A stretch of 64,000 nt of DNA from Dysgonomonas sp. BGC7 (GCF_001261735.1 NZ_CVRP01000013.1:1-64000), one strand, 5' to 3'; numbered from the stretch's first letter, positions 1-9,418 are shown. The notes: a model not told the origin generated them from the letters alone. Numbers and translations are program-made.

Positions 1-28
1 GGAAGCGCCCTCTTTTGTAAATATTATA

Positions 29-1324
29 TTAGTCGATAAAATCAACTGTTTCTTCACCAATCATTTTGCGAAGAGTATTTTTTAGCTTCACATATTGGAT
101 AAACAAGTCATGTTCTGCAATCTTATTTGGTTCGTGCATTGGGCTCTTGAAGTAGAATGACAACCAATCTTGAATTCCACTCATACCTGCACGCTTAGCC
201 AAGTCTGTAAACAAGACAAGGTCGAGGCATAAAGGAGCAGCAAGGATTGAATCTTTACAAAGGAAGTCTACTTTCAATTGCATTTTATAACCCAACCAGC
301 CGAATAAGTCGATATTATCCCAACCTTCTTTATCGTCGCCACGAGGCGGATAGTAGTTGATACGAACTTTATGATAAACGTTTCCATAAAGTTCCGGATA
401 CAATTCGGGTTGAAGGATATTGTCGATAACAGACAATTTAGATTCTTCTTTTGTTTTGAATGATCCCGGATCGTCAAGTACTTCTCCATCGCGGTTTCCA
501 AGAATATTAGTAGAGAACCATCCGCTAAGACCCAACATACGAGTCTTCAACATCGGAGACAATACAGTCTTCAACATTGTCTGGCCAGTTTTGAAGTCTT
601 TTCCACAAATAGGAGTCTGAGTTTTTTCAGCCAGTTCCCACATTGCAGGAATATCTACTGTCAGGTTAGGTGCACCATTGATGTAAGGTATTCCCATAGA
701 TACGCAAGCATAAGCATAAATATTAGAAGGTGCAAGATCTTTATGGTTTTCTTTCAATCCTTTTTCCAAAGCAGAAAGAGTTTTGTGTACTTCTCCAAGA
801 GGAGTAAATACCTCTGTACTACCACACCAGATAACAACCACGCGGTCACAATTATTGTCTTTTTGGAATTTTTCGATATCTTGTTTCACTTGTTCCATCA
901 AATCCCATTTTGTAGGAGCTGATTTCACCCATGTACCGTGAAGACGTTTTACAAAATCCTGATCGAAAACAGCTTTCATTGGTTTGATAGCTATCAGTTC
1001 ATCTTTTACTTTATCAAGATCTTCGTTTGTTAAAACTGCGGCATGTTTTGCAGCTTCGTATGCATTATCTTCAAAGATATCCCATCCCCCAAATACTACA
1101 TCTTGAAGATCGGCCAAAGGCACTGCATCTTTAATTTTAGGAAAGCGGTTTTCTTCTCTTTTTCCTAAACGCATTGTAGCCAATTGAGTTATTGACCCTA
1201 CAGGAACACCCTGTCCTTTGCGTGTTAACAACGTTCCTGCCATAAATGTAGTAGCTACAGCACCAACACCGACAGTTAGAATACCAAGTTTTCCTTTGGC
1301 TTCTTTCACTTGTACTTTTTCCAT
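29..1324 (-). CDS. ino1: myo-inositol-phosphate synthase
   Basis: Converts glucose 6-phosphate to inositol phosphate in the cytosol by an NAD-dependent oxidation, aldol cyclisation and reduction. The 431-residue protein starts with a Rossmann segment (GILTVGVGAVATT, residues 14-26). It carries family signatures NGAPNLTVDIPAM (217-229), GKDFKTGQT with lysines just downstream (241-260), and KVDFLCKDSILAAPL (351-365). Length is close to prokaryotic-type synthases. It is the last gene of a leftward run that also encodes a CDP-alcohol phosphatidyltransferase, a nucleotidyltransferase and a HAD protein, so its product probably feeds inositol lipid synthesis. A 251-base gap separates it from the HAD gene, so it may also have its own promoter. 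The family call is firm; the lipid role is inferred from neighbours. Confidence 0.95.
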   Translation of the reverse strand: MEKVQVKEAKGKLGILTVGVGAVATTFMAGTLLTRKGQGVPVGSITQLATMRLGKREENRFPKIKDAVPLADLQDVVFGGWDIFEDNAYEAAKHAAVLTNEDLDKVKDELIAIKPMKAVFDQDFVKRLHGTWVKSAPTKWDLMEQVKQDIEKFQKDNNCDRVVVIWCGSTEVFTPLGEVHKTLSALEKGLKENHKDLAPSNIYAYACVSMGIPYINGAPNLTVDIPAMWELAEKTQTPICGKDFKTGQTMLKTVLSPMLKTRMLGLSGWFSTNILGNRDGEVLDDPGSFKTKEESKLSVIDNILQPELYPELYGNVYHKVRINYYPPRGDDKEGWDNIDLFGWLGYKMQLKVDFLCKDSILAAPLCLDLVLFTDLAKRAGMSGIQDWLSFYFKSPMHEPNKIAEHDLFIQYVKLKNTLRKMIGEETVDFID

Positions 1325-1328
1325 TTTT

Positions 1329-1463
1329 TTAATTTAAATTTTTAAAATACACCGCAACCCGCGGCAATCCTTTAAACACACAGGCTCTACTTGGTAAGGA
1401 TATTATCTCCTTATTTCCATAAAACCCTATAATAGTACAGATTCGTCGAGATGCTTGTTTCAT
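1329..1463 (-). CDS. possible 44-residue small ORF upstream of ino1
   Basis: The gap between the HAD gene and ino1 contains an ATG-started frame of 44 codons ending in TAA four bases before the ino1 start. An AGGAG stretch lies about six bases upstream of the ATG. The peptide is basic (many Lys and Arg) and resembles no family I know. A TAAGGA/TCCTTA hairpin (about 1395-1413) lies inside it. It could be a leader peptide translationally coupled to ino1, or chance. The rest of the gap shows nothing recognisable. Confidence 0.15.
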   Translation of the reverse strand: MKQASRRICTIIGFYGNKEIISLPSRACVFKGLPRVAVYFKNLN

Positions 1464-1575
1464 TTTATTCTCCTAACCCAGGCTTTTCCGCCATACAAAC
1501 GGCTTCCATTATTAAAACAGGCAATCGGCCAACTCTATATTATTACCAAAATCAATAAGTACAACAGCATGTCTT

Positions 1576-2301
1576 TCAGATCAGCTGAAAGGCAGTCTTC
1601 AACTCCATGAAGTCTGTTATAATAAGATCTGCTGTAGCATCTTCGTCATCGTCTCCCCAACCCGGACCTTTGAGCCAGATAGTCTGACATCCGTTTCTTT
1701 CGGCTGGAACAATATCTTTTGTATAAGAATCGCCGATAACGACTACAGAATCTCCGGGCAGTCCTAATTTTTCAACTCCCAACCCAAAAATAGCAGGATC
1801 AGGTTTGCGAACCCCTACAACAGCAGATTCTATAATATCATCAAAATATTCAAGTAAACCAAAATCGCTGAGCACAGCTTGTACATTTCCATAGAAATTA
1901 GAAACTAAAACCATAGGGAAACGGCTTTTCAATGCACCGAGTAAAGGTTTCTCTTTACTTATTAAATCTTGAACAAAGGTATAACATTGATTTGAAATAG
2001 CAAGGCTATAAGCGTCAGTTTTATCTCCTACAAGAAGTAATCCGTTATCTATAAGATAATTAATCTGAAGATCGACTTTCTTTTTCAAGAGAATATAAAA
2101 ATTATCATGAGGCTCTATCACATAGTTTTTTGCCAAATAACGCTCTCCATATACATACGCTTCGCGAAACTGGTCTTTAGTCACTGGCACTTTGTGCTCT
2201 TGGTAGGAATCCCATAAAACTTCGGCCCAATGCTTTCCATTGCTATCTATTGTACCTCCATAATCAAAGATTATCCCCTTTACTCTATTCAGATCGAACA
2301 T
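1576..2301 (-). CDS. HAD-superfamily hydrolase in the inositol-lipid cluster
   Basis: A 241-residue HAD-fold protein. Motif I is FDYGGTID (12-19): D13 is the expected nucleophile, but the second Asp of the usual DxD is Gly. Motif II Ser lies in VLVSNF, motif III Lys in VRKPDPAIF, motif IV Asp in VVIGDSYTKD. The helical insert between motifs I and II suggests a C1-type cap, as in phosphoglycolate phosphatase or nucleotidase relatives. It starts two bases after the phosphatidyltransferase gene ends, so the two are cotranscribed. A role as phosphatase for a phosphoinositol intermediate is attractive but inferred. The Gly substitution could mean altered catalysis. Confidence 0.8.
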   Translation of the reverse strand: MFDLNRVKGIIFDYGGTIDSNGKHWAEVLWDSYQEHKVPVTKDQFREAYVYGERYLAKNYVIEPHDNFYILLKKKVDLQINYLIDNGLLLVGDKTDAYSLAISNQCYTFVQDLISKEKPLLGALKSRFPMVLVSNFYGNVQAVLSDFGLLEYFDDIIESAVVGVRKPDPAIFGLGVEKLGLPGDSVVVIGDSYTKDIVPAERNGCQTIWLKGPGWGDDDEDATADLIITDFMELKTAFQLI

Positions 2302-2303
2302 GA

Positions 2304-3221
2304 TTATTTATATTTTCCTTCTTTAAGTTCTACAATAAAACTTTTACATATCTTTTCGTGCCTCATTACCATATAGACAAGTAAAATATTCAACACAGTC
2401 AATTCAAACACGAAATAAAGCCATGGCCAGCCAATTAGAATAGAAACAAAGAGAGCAATAGCCCTTGTATTGAAAGATAATATATTCGTATATTTCATCA
2501 AAGGAAGACTCTTCTCTCTAAAGTTACTACGAAAAGACTCAGGAGCAACTTCTCCATACTTTTCACGCAATACCTTCATCATTTTTTGTAGTTTGGGTGA
2601 TCTGTTTTCCTGATCGGTTGTATAGTTACGATAGAAGAATACAACCAGTTTCGACCAGAAATTCTTACCCCACGAAAGCTGATTATATTTCTCGGTAAGT
2701 TCCACAGAATTATCGAGTTCACTCCCTGCCTTACCCTTTAGGAAAAGCAGATGTACATTACGATAATAATCGGCCATTTCGGCCTGTTTCGAGTGAAAGT
2801 AACCTGTTACACATGCAAGTACCCAAATCCATCCGCCCCATTCGGGGTAGAGACGCAAACATATAGCAACATATATGGAGCCAAACCAGAGATTTCCGGC
2901 AAAGCCATCCAACACCCGTCCCAAAGCGGAATATTGCTTAGTCATACGTGCTAGTTGACCATCGGCACTATCGTAAGAGTTAGCCCACACTAAAAGAAAA
3001 ATACCCAAAAGAGATATCCATATATCATCAAAATAGAAACAGATACCTGCACCAACCCCCAAAAATATGCTAGCAATAGTAACAGCATTCGGCGTTACTC
3101 CCAGTTTTTGAAAGAGTAAAGCCCAACGATACCCTATAGGACGATAGAAGTGAATATCTATAAATTCTTCCGTATCGGTAGATTTCAGAGTAGACTCTAG
3201 TGAAGGTTGTTGCTTTTCCAT
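2304..3221 (-). CDS. CDP-alcohol phosphatidyltransferase family membrane protein
   Basis: A 305-residue integral membrane protein with several hydrophobic segments (about 45-65, 68-80, 110-140, 250-290). The CDP-alcohol phosphatidyltransferase signature is present: D84-S-A-D87-G88-Q-L-A91-R92, G101 and D105. The final Asp of the motif (D4, usually the catalytic base) is Gly109; I read this codon as GGA in the DNA. The family joins a CDP-activated group to an alcohol. With ino1 and a nucleotidyltransferase alongside, the likely product is a phosphoinositol lipid (phosphatidylinositol or ceramide phosphoinositol). Eighteen bases separate it from the ATP-grasp gene and two from the HAD gene. The family is clear; the substrate is inferred. 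Confidence 0.85.
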   Translation of the reverse strand: MEKQQPSLESTLKSTDTEEFIDIHFYRPIGYRWALLFQKLGVTPNAVTIASIFLGVGAGICFYFDDIWISLLGIFLLVWANSYDSADGQLARMTKQYSALGRVLDGFAGNLWFGSIYVAICLRLYPEWGGWIWVLACVTGYFHSKQAEMADYYRNVHLLFLKGKAGSELDNSVELTEKYNQLSWGKNFWSKLVVFFYRNYTTDQENRSPKLQKMMKVLREKYGEVAPESFRSNFREKSLPLMKYTNILSFNTRAIALFVSILIGWPWLYFVFELTVLNILLVYMVMRHEKICKSFIVELKEGKYK

Positions 3222-3239
3222 CTATAGTACCAACTTAGG

Positions 3240-4103
3240 TTACTTACTTTTAATTATCTGTTTATGAATACATTCAGCTATTTTAGATGCAGCAGCATCT
3301 CTGCATGGAGCAAAACTAGGCCAATCATTGAAATCTATTATCTTGAAAGATCCGTCTTTAGCGACAACGCAATCTCCACCATATACCTTTACGTCCAATA
3401 CCTCTCCGGCTTTATCACAGGCTTTTTTCAAGGCCTCAACATCGAAAGAGAATTCCTGTGCAGCACCATTTATTTCTTCCAATCCAAATTTACTATGGCT
3501 CAAATCGAAAGGATAGAACCAATAAAAAAAGTCAGTATCGGCAACTCCATAAAATTTAACTAAATCGCCGACCAAATGCTCATTTATTACAGCATTAGGA
3601 ATATCACGCAAAGCAAATTCCTGCAAAATAGACTTTACCTCAGGAATATTGCGGGCATATGTAACATCTTCACGGTGTATAGCATGAGAATCTCCTCTTT
3701 TGATCCAAAATGCTTCTGCTCCCATATCTATAAGCCCCTGAGTGGGATCGTCTGTTACATTTACAATTACACTTGCCGGATAAGGAATATCATTTTCCAG
3801 CAATAGACGAGTCATGGCTTCACGTTTACAGTTTTCAACTCCTGTTCCAGGATTGATAATCATAGCCCCTGCTTTCTCAAATTGCTTCAAACGGTTGATC
3901 GTTGCTTTGTCTCGAGCCATATTGAAAATATAGTTTTCTTTTTCTTCGCTCAGAACAAATTCTGCTTCTGTAAATTCAACAACATCATACCCCATATTTC
4001 TGAGATGTTCTGCTGTAAGACTAAAAATCATTCCATCATTTCCTATATGATTTGGGGAATATTTAGTTTTTCTTTTAACTCCTGCTACTCTTATTTTCGA
4101 CAT
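3240..4103 (-). CDS. ATP-grasp-like protein
   Basis: A 287-residue soluble protein with an ATP-grasp-like layout. The N-terminal part resembles a pre-ATP-grasp domain. FWIKRGDSHAI (about 132-142) has the look of a nucleotide-binding strand. Near the C-terminus KVYGGDCVVAKDGSFKIIDF contains the metal-binding acidic pattern, with IDFNDWP in the usual D-x-N position. ATP-grasp enzymes form amide or thioester bonds from carboxylates using ATP. I know no defined inositol-lipid step that needs one, so it could modify the lipid head group or act separately. It lies in the tight operon between the nucleotidyltransferase (32-base gap) and the phosphatidyltransferase (18-base gap). Confidence 0.65.
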   Translation of the reverse strand: MSKIRVAGVKRKTKYSPNHIGNDGMIFSLTAEHLRNMGYDVVEFTEAEFVLSEEKENYIFNMARDKATINRLKQFEKAGAMIINPGTGVENCKREAMTRLLLENDIPYPASVIVNVTDDPTQGLIDMGAEAFWIKRGDSHAIHREDVTYARNIPEVKSILQEFALRDIPNAVINEHLVGDLVKFYGVADTDFFYWFYPFDLSHSKFGLEEINGAAQEFSFDVEALKKACDKAGEVLDVKVYGGDCVVAKDGSFKIIDFNDWPSFAPCRDAAASKIAECIHKQIIKSK

Positions 4104-4135
4104 TGTTCTATTTTAGTTCGGTCCATTTATTCTTA

Positions 4136-4831
4136 TTAACTGTTCAGAAAGAGTTCGGCTTTATTGATGTCTCCGGCATGATCCACATCAACAATCTTTT
4201 CAAACGGATAAGCTTTCAGATTCAGTCCATCAGCAACTAATTGTCGCTGAAAGTTGCGCATACGTGACTGCCCCGCATCAAGACAAGCTTCTAAGGTATC
4301 TATTGCTTTAGGTGTCAACCCATATATACCACCCGATATATATTTACACCAATCAGACTTATCGAGAAAGCCTGTTATAGTCATATCTGCATCTACATCT
4401 ACATAAAGAGGTTTCTCATCATCAATAAATTCTGTAACAGCCATCATACCATCACTTTTCTCGTCATTGATAAAACTCTTTATATAATGGGAAAACTCAT
4501 CTTCTTTAAAAATTGTATCTACCGTTGTCAGACAAAATTTCCCTTCCCTTAGAAAGTTGCGCAACTCGAAAAAGCTATGCATCGAACTCGGAGTAGATTT
4601 TACAATCACGTTCAAAGGAATATCAAGCTTAATATCAGCAACATATTCTTGAACCTGTACCATCTCTTCATTCACTATCAAACTAATGGAAGAAGCATCA
4701 TTTTTCAGAAATATATCTATCAACCGACGGATCATCTCCTTTCCGTTGAGCTTTACCAATGGTTTAGGTAAAGTTACCCCTTCCTGAGCTAATCTAGAAC
4801 CCTCTCCTGCTGCAATTATAGCGTAATCCAT
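4136..4831 (-). CDS. nucleotidyltransferase, possible inositol-phosphate cytidylyltransferase
   Basis: A 231-residue sugar-phosphate-type nucleotidyltransferase. The N-terminal signature AIIAAGEGSRL (4-14) followed by LPKPLVKLNGK (21-31) is the NTP-binding loop of the MobA/RfbA-like superfamily. Such enzymes make NDP-activated sugars or polyols. Next to ino1 and a CDP-alcohol phosphatidyltransferase, the parallel is the cytidylyltransferase that makes CDP-inositol in archaeal and Thermotoga di-myo-inositol-phosphate synthesis. That assignment is inference; other sugar phosphates are possible. The start overlaps the pdxA stop by one base, indicating cotranscription. Confidence 0.75.
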   Translation of the reverse strand: MDYAIIAAGEGSRLAQEGVTLPKPLVKLNGKEMIRRLIDIFLKNDASSISLIVNEEMVQVQEYVADIKLDIPLNVIVKSTPSSMHSFFELRNFLREGKFCLTTVDTIFKEDEFSHYIKSFINDEKSDGMMAVTEFIDDEKPLYVDVDADMTITGFLDKSDWCKYISGGIYGLTPKAIDTLEACLDAGQSRMRNFQRQLVADGLNLKAYPFEKIVDVDHAGDINKAELFLNS

Positions 4832-5913
4832 TATTCCTCTTTCGTTAAATCAAGTACTTCATTATCTCCGCCTTTCTCATAATATAATTTCTTAAGCGGA
4901 TTCACATATGCTTTATCGTATTCTTTCCTGTTTTCGAATGTATCTATTGCCATATAAATGGCCTGACGAAACGACTCCTCAGATGCCAGGTTTTGTCCCG
5001 CTATGCCATAAGCTGTACCATGAGCCGGTGATGTACGAACAATCGACAGACCTGCCGTAAAGTTCACTCCGTCTTCCATAGCCATAGTCTTGAATGGAGC
5101 AAGCCCCTGATCGTGATACATAGCCAATATGCCATCGAAGCGAGTGAATTCGCTTGAACCAAAAAAGCCATCGGCTGCATAAGGTCCAAAACAGAGTATC
5201 TTCTTATCTTGTAATTCTTTTATGGCAGGAGTAATTATATCATTTTCTTCCGTGCCCAACAAGCCATTCTCTCCTGCATGAGGATTTAATGATAAAACCG
5301 CAATACGGGGTTTCCCTATTCTGAAGTCACGTTTCAGGCTTCGTTCGAATCGGGTAGCTGCTTCTATAATTTTTTCTTTCGAGATAGCTGTAGGTACATC
5401 GGCTAAAGGAATATGTCCGGTAACCAAAGCAACCCGAAGCGAATTTTTAACAAGAATCATCAGACTTTTATCGCCATCTTGTCCAAAACGTTCTTCCAAA
5501 TACTCAGTATGTCCGGGAAAATGAAAATCTTCACGCTGAATATTATGTTTGTTGATCGGCGCTGTTACAAGTACATCTATCACTCCGTTTTTAAGATCTG
5601 CCACTGCCTTTTCTAAAGACAAATATGCAGCCTCTCCCGCTACAGTAGTAGATTGCCCTAACTCAATCTTTATGTCGTCGTTGACACAGTTCACAACGTT
5701 TACTTTGTTTTCAACAGCATCTTTAGCATTACCTATCTGATTGAAAGATACAGGTTGTAGTTCCATTGCCTTACGATGAAATGCCGCTACTTTTACTGAT
5801 CCGTACAATACGGGAATGCACATCTCCGCCATACGTATGTCAGCAAAGGTTTTCAGAATCACTTCATAGCCAATCCCGTTTATATCTCCTTGTGTTATTC
5901 CTACTTTTATCAT
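4831..5913 (-). CDS. pdxA: 4-hydroxythreonine-4-phosphate dehydrogenase
   Basis: NAD-dependent oxidation of 4-phosphohydroxy-L-threonine in the DXP-dependent pathway to pyridoxal phosphate. The 360-residue protein starts KVGITQGDINGIGYEV, typical of PdxA. Metal-binding histidines are visible in FHFPGHTEYL, LSLNPHAGENG and AMYHDQGLAPFK. Sixteen bases separate it from rlmN upstream, and its end overlaps the nucleotidyltransferase start by one base, linking housekeeping and lipid genes in one transcript. Nothing odd in length or motifs. Confidence 0.95.
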   Translation of the reverse strand: MIKVGITQGDINGIGYEVILKTFADIRMAEMCIPVLYGSVKVAAFHRKAMELQPVSFNQIGNAKDAVENKVNVVNCVNDDIKIELGQSTTVAGEAAYLSLEKAVADLKNGVIDVLVTAPINKHNIQREDFHFPGHTEYLEERFGQDGDKSLMILVKNSLRVALVTGHIPLADVPTAISKEKIIEAATRFERSLKRDFRIGKPRIAVLSLNPHAGENGLLGTEENDIITPAIKELQDKKILCFGPYAADGFFGSSEFTRFDGILAMYHDQGLAPFKTMAMEDGVNFTAGLSIVRTSPAHGTAYGIAGQNLASEESFRQAIYMAIDTFENRKEYDKAYVNPLKKLYYEKGGDNEVLDLTKEE

Positions 5914-5929
5914 AATCTGTGTAGATATA

Positions 5930-6958
5930 TCATTCTTTTTTACTCTTCATAGTCGACAACATGCCACATGCTGCAAATATATCTTCACCACGTGAAGAGC
6001 GTATTGTACATGTCACACCCTTATTAGTCAGATAATCTCTGAATGTTTCCATCTTCTCTTTAGTTGATGTTTTTAAATCAACATTCGGGATAGCATGAAA
6101 CCGTATCAGATTAACCCGACATTCGACACCTCTCAACATCTGGGCAAGTTCTTTTGCATGTATCAATGTATCGTTGAAGTTATCGAACATTATATATTCG
6201 AAAGACAATCGTCTTTGCTTTGTCCAGTCATATTCTTTCAGTAAGTCCATTACTCCTGCAATAGGAAAAGCTTTCTCTGCCGGCATTATAGACAACCGTT
6301 GTTCTTTTTGCGGACTATGTATACTTATAGCCAAATGCGCAGAACTTTCGTCCAAAAAGAGTTTCAACTTGGGAGTGACTCCGGTGGTAGAAACTGTTAT
6401 ACGCTTAGGGCTCCAAGCCATACCATAGTCGGCTGTCATAATATCGAGTGTCTTTTTCAGTTCTTTGTAGTTATCCAAAGGCTCACCCATTCCCATAAAC
6501 ACAACATTGGTCAACCCTTCTGCTTCGCGAACAGAATAAAGTTGATTCAATATTTCATTAGCAGTCAGATTTCCATTAAACCCCTGCTTCCCTGTCATGC
6601 AAAACAGACAGTTCATCTTACACCCTACCTGCGAAGATACGCAAAGCGTTGCTCTGTCATCTTCAGGGATCATCACAGATTCGATAAGTTTATCATTCTC
6701 TGTTCTGAATAAATATTTTACTGTGCCGTCTACAGATTGCTGATATTCTATCGGAGTATATCTGCCGACATCATACATCTCGGACAACAAAGCCCTGTTT
6801 GCCACAGAGATATTTGTCATACCATCTATCGACAAAACACGTTTTTTGTACACCCAGTCAGCTATTTGCTTGGCTGTAAATTTAGGCAGATTACTCTCCT
6901 GAACAACCTCTTGAAGTTCTTCCAAAGTCATTCCCAGTAAATGCCTTTTATTTTCCAT
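5930..6958 (-). CDS. rlmN: 23S rRNA (adenine-2503-C2) / tRNA methyltransferase
   Basis: Radical-SAM enzyme that methylates C2 of A2503 in 23S rRNA and A37 of some tRNAs. The radical-SAM cysteines are in CKMNCLFC followed by MTGKQGF. The C-terminal RSSRGEDIFAACGML carries the second catalytic Cys that bears the methyl intermediate. I chose the ATG at 6958 (MENKRHLLGM, 342 residues) because AAGGAAAA lies just upstream. A frame extension to 7009 would add 17 hydrophobic residues unlike the family. It sits 78 bases after pgi and 16 before pdxA. Confidence 0.95.
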   Translation of the reverse strand: MENKRHLLGMTLEELQEVVQESNLPKFTAKQIADWVYKKRVLSIDGMTNISVANRALLSEMYDVGRYTPIEYQQSVDGTVKYLFRTENDKLIESVMIPEDDRATLCVSSQVGCKMNCLFCMTGKQGFNGNLTANEILNQLYSVREAEGLTNVVFMGMGEPLDNYKELKKTLDIMTADYGMAWSPKRITVSTTGVTPKLKLFLDESSAHLAISIHSPQKEQRLSIMPAEKAFPIAGVMDLLKEYDWTKQRRLSFEYIMFDNFNDTLIHAKELAQMLRGVECRVNLIRFHAIPNVDLKTSTKEKMETFRDYLTNKGVTCTIRSSRGEDIFAACGMLSTMKSKKE

Positions 6959-7036
6959 TACTTTTCCTTCTTTATACTCTGAACACAAAACACAAACAAG
7001 TAGCAGCAATGCTACTACCTGTCTGTTTGCATTATA

Positions 7037-8383
7037 TTATATGCGTTTTTTTATCGCTTCACTTTCTTTCTCAAATCCCGGTTTATCGAGAAGGGCAAAC
7101 ATATTTTTCTTATATGCCTCTACTCCCGGCTGGTCGAATGGATTAACACCTAAAATGTAACCACTAATTCCACAAGCTTTTTCGAAGAAGTATAGTAACT
7201 GCCCGATGCTGTATGCATCCAACTTAGGCATTTCTACTTTTATGTTAGGAACTCCCCCATCTACGTGAGCCATTTGAGTACCCAGTTCGGCCATTTTGTT
7301 TACAAAATCGACACGTTTACCAGCAAGAAAGTTCAAACCATCAAGATTTTCTTCATCTGTAGGTACATTCAATGTCTCATTTGGTTGAACGACAGAAATT
7401 ACAGTTTCGAAAATAGAGCGTTCTCCTTCCTGTATCCATTGCCCCATAGAGTGAAGATCGGCAGTAAAGTCTACTGCAGCATTGAAGATACCTTTATGCT
7501 CTTTACCTTCGCTTTCGCCATAAAGCTGTTTCCACCATTCAGCGATATAGTGCAATTTCGGATTGAAATTTGCAAGTATCTCTATTTTTTTCCCTTTTTT
7601 GTAAAGTTCGTTACGAGTAACAGCGTATATCTCTGCTATATTCTTCTCGAAAGGTACACTAGGTGCTGTTTCTTTTTCCATAAAAGCTGCTCCAGCCACT
7701 AACTGACGGATATCTACACCCGCCAATGCGATAGGAAGCAAACCCACAGGAGTGAGTACGGAGTAGCGTCCGCCTACATTGTCTGGGATCACATATTTCT
7801 TAAATCCTTCTTTTGTAGCCAATGTAAACAAAGCTCCACGTGCAGCATCGGTAATGGCTACAATACGATTTTTCGCTTCAGTTTTTCCTACAGTACTTTC
7901 TAGTTCCGCTTTGAGAATACGGAAAGCCAAAGCAGGCTCGGTAGTAGTTCCCGATTTAGATATATTGATGATACCAAAAGATTTCCCCTTAAGGTATGCC
8001 AATAGTTCGACTAAATAGTCTTCGCCTATATTGTTTCCGGCGTATAGAATAACCGGATTTTTGCGATCTTTCTGCAACCAGTCGAAGGCATTCGATAAAG
8101 AATCAATAACTGCTCTCGAACCAAGATAGCTTCCTCCAATACCAACTAAAACAATCACTTCACATTTTGCTTTCAGTGCAGCAGCAGTATCTTCTATATC
8201 TTTCAATTCGGCATCGGTGATAGACGAAGGCAGGTTGAGCCAACCTAAGAAGTCGTTTCCTTTGCCCGATCCGTCATGCAATGCCTGATTACATTTTTTA
8301 GCTGTAGCAGCCTGATTGTCAATATCAGCCTGATTTATAAAGCCTAGCGTTTTACTGATGTTTAATTTGATAACCTTATCCAT
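7037..8383 (-). CDS. pgi: glucose-6-phosphate isomerase
   Basis: Interconverts glucose 6-phosphate and fructose 6-phosphate in glycolysis and gluconeogenesis. The 448-residue length matches the short bacterial form. Sugar-phosphate-binding SIS features are present: [15 protein letters not shown] and [16 protein letters not shown]. The active-site region [15 protein letters not shown] is intact, and a C-terminal segment has [14 protein letters not shown]. It begins 11 bases after gpsA ends, in the lysS-gpsA-pgi order common in Bacteroidales. Its substrate is also the substrate of the inositol-phosphate synthase at the end of the run. Confidence 0.97.
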   Translation of the reverse strand: MDKVIKLNISKTLGFINQADIDNQAATAKKCNQALHDGSGKGNDFLGWLNLPSSITDAELKDIEDTAAALKAKCEVIVLVGIGGSYLGSRAVIDSLSNAFDWLQKDRKNPVILYAGNNIGEDYLVELLAYLKGKSFGIINISKSGTTTEPALAFRILKAELESTVGKTEAKNRIVAITDAARGALFTLATKEGFKKYVIPDNVGGRYSVLTPVGLLPIALAGVDIRQLVAGAAFMEKETAPSVPFEKNIAEIYAVTRNELYKKGKKIEILANFNPKLHYIAEWWKQLYGESEGKEHKGIFNAAVDFTADLHSMGQWIQEGERSIFETVISVVQPNETLNVPTDEENLDGLNFLAGKRVDFVNKMAELGTQMAHVDGGVPNIKVEMPKLDAYSIGQLLYFFEKACGISGYILGVNPFDQPGVEAYKKNMFALLDKPGFEKESEAIKKRI

Positions 8384-8394
8384 AATACCATTGT

Positions 8395-9393
8395 TTATTT
8401 TAATACTTGTTCTCTCAATATTTTCACCTCTTCTCTGGCAGAAGCATTCTCATACAGCACTCGATATACCATATCTGCAATCGGAATATTTACACTGTAT
8501 TTTTCATTCATTTCGCTGATACACTTTGTTCCATAATAACCTTCGGCAACCATTTCCATTTCTATCTGGGCTGCTTTTACAGAATATCCTTTACCTATCA
8601 TAGAACCAAAAGTCCGATTGCGGCTAAAACTTGAATAAGCTGTCACCAGCAAATCGCCAAGGTATGCAGAATCCTGAATATTGCGATTGGTAGGAGAAAC
8701 AATATCTACAAACTTCTCCATCTCCGAAATGGCATTAGAGACTAATACTGCCTGAAAATTATCCCCATATTTCAAACCGTGACAGATACCCGATGCTATA
8801 GCATAAACATTCTTAAGCACAGCAGCCAGTTCAATACCTGCCACATCTTGCGAAATGGATGTTTTCACAAACCTATTATTGAATATACCCGACAAGGCCG
8901 AAGCTCTCTTAATATCTGCACATGCTATAGTGGGATAGGTAAGGCGCTCCAAAGCTATCTCCTCAGCATGGCAGGGACCTCCAACGATAGCAAGATTTTC
9001 GGGAGGAATATTATAATATTGCGTTAAATAATCCGTAACCAATAAATTTTCGGGAGGAATGATTCCTTTTATAGCCGAAACTATAAACTTATCTGTAAGA
9101 GTTGTATTCAACTTCTCTAAATGACTTTTAAGAAAAGGTGACGGCACTGCCAAAATCAGAGTATCGGAATCTTCAACAACCTGGGTAATATCCGAATAGA
9201 AAGATATTCTATCCAGATTAAATTCCACATTGGAAAGATAAGACGGATTATGTCCTGTTTTCTTAAAATCTTCTATTTGTTCCGGACGGCGCATGTACCA
9301 GTTGATATGCTTCTCATGATTCAGCATAATCTTAGCTAATGCAGTAGCCCATGTTCCACCGCCTAGTACCGCTATTTTACCGGGAAAACTCAT
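8395..9393 (-). CDS. gpsA: glycerol-3-phosphate dehydrogenase [NAD(P)+]
   Basis: Makes sn-glycerol 3-phosphate from dihydroxyacetone phosphate for phospholipid synthesis. The 332-residue protein has an N-terminal Rossmann motif ([15 protein letters not shown]), the SAIKGI segment, and the catalytic Lys region [17 protein letters not shown]. The C-terminal helical domain contains [15 protein letters not shown], typical of GpsA. It lies 25 bases after lysS and 11 before pgi, so it is almost certainly cotranscribed with both. Confidence 0.96.
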   Translation of the reverse strand: MSFPGKIAVLGGGTWATALAKIMLNHEKHINWYMRRPEQIEDFKKTGHNPSYLSNVEFNLDRISFYSDITQVVEDSDTLILAVPSPFLKSHLEKLNTTLTDKFIVSAIKGIIPPENLLVTDYLTQYYNIPPENLAIVGGPCHAEEIALERLTYPTIACADIKRASALSGIFNNRFVKTSISQDVAGIELAAVLKNVYAIASGICHGLKYGDNFQAVLVSNAISEMEKFVDIVSPTNRNIQDSAYLGDLLVTAYSSFSRNRTFGSMIGKGYSVKAAQIEMEMVAEGYYGTKCISEMNEKYSVNIPIADMVYRVLYENASAREEVKILREQVLK

Positions 9394-9418
9394 ATTTTAC
9401 AACTTATAAATCGGAGAG

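Noticed and set aside
1573-1591. CTTTCAG/CTGAAAG hairpin at the end of the HAD gene as a terminator
   Set aside because: It overlaps the last codons and has no T run on the minus strand.
5930-7009. Longer rlmN start at 7009
   Set aside because: The extra 17 residues are unlike the family, and a purine-rich ribosome site precedes the ATG at 6958.
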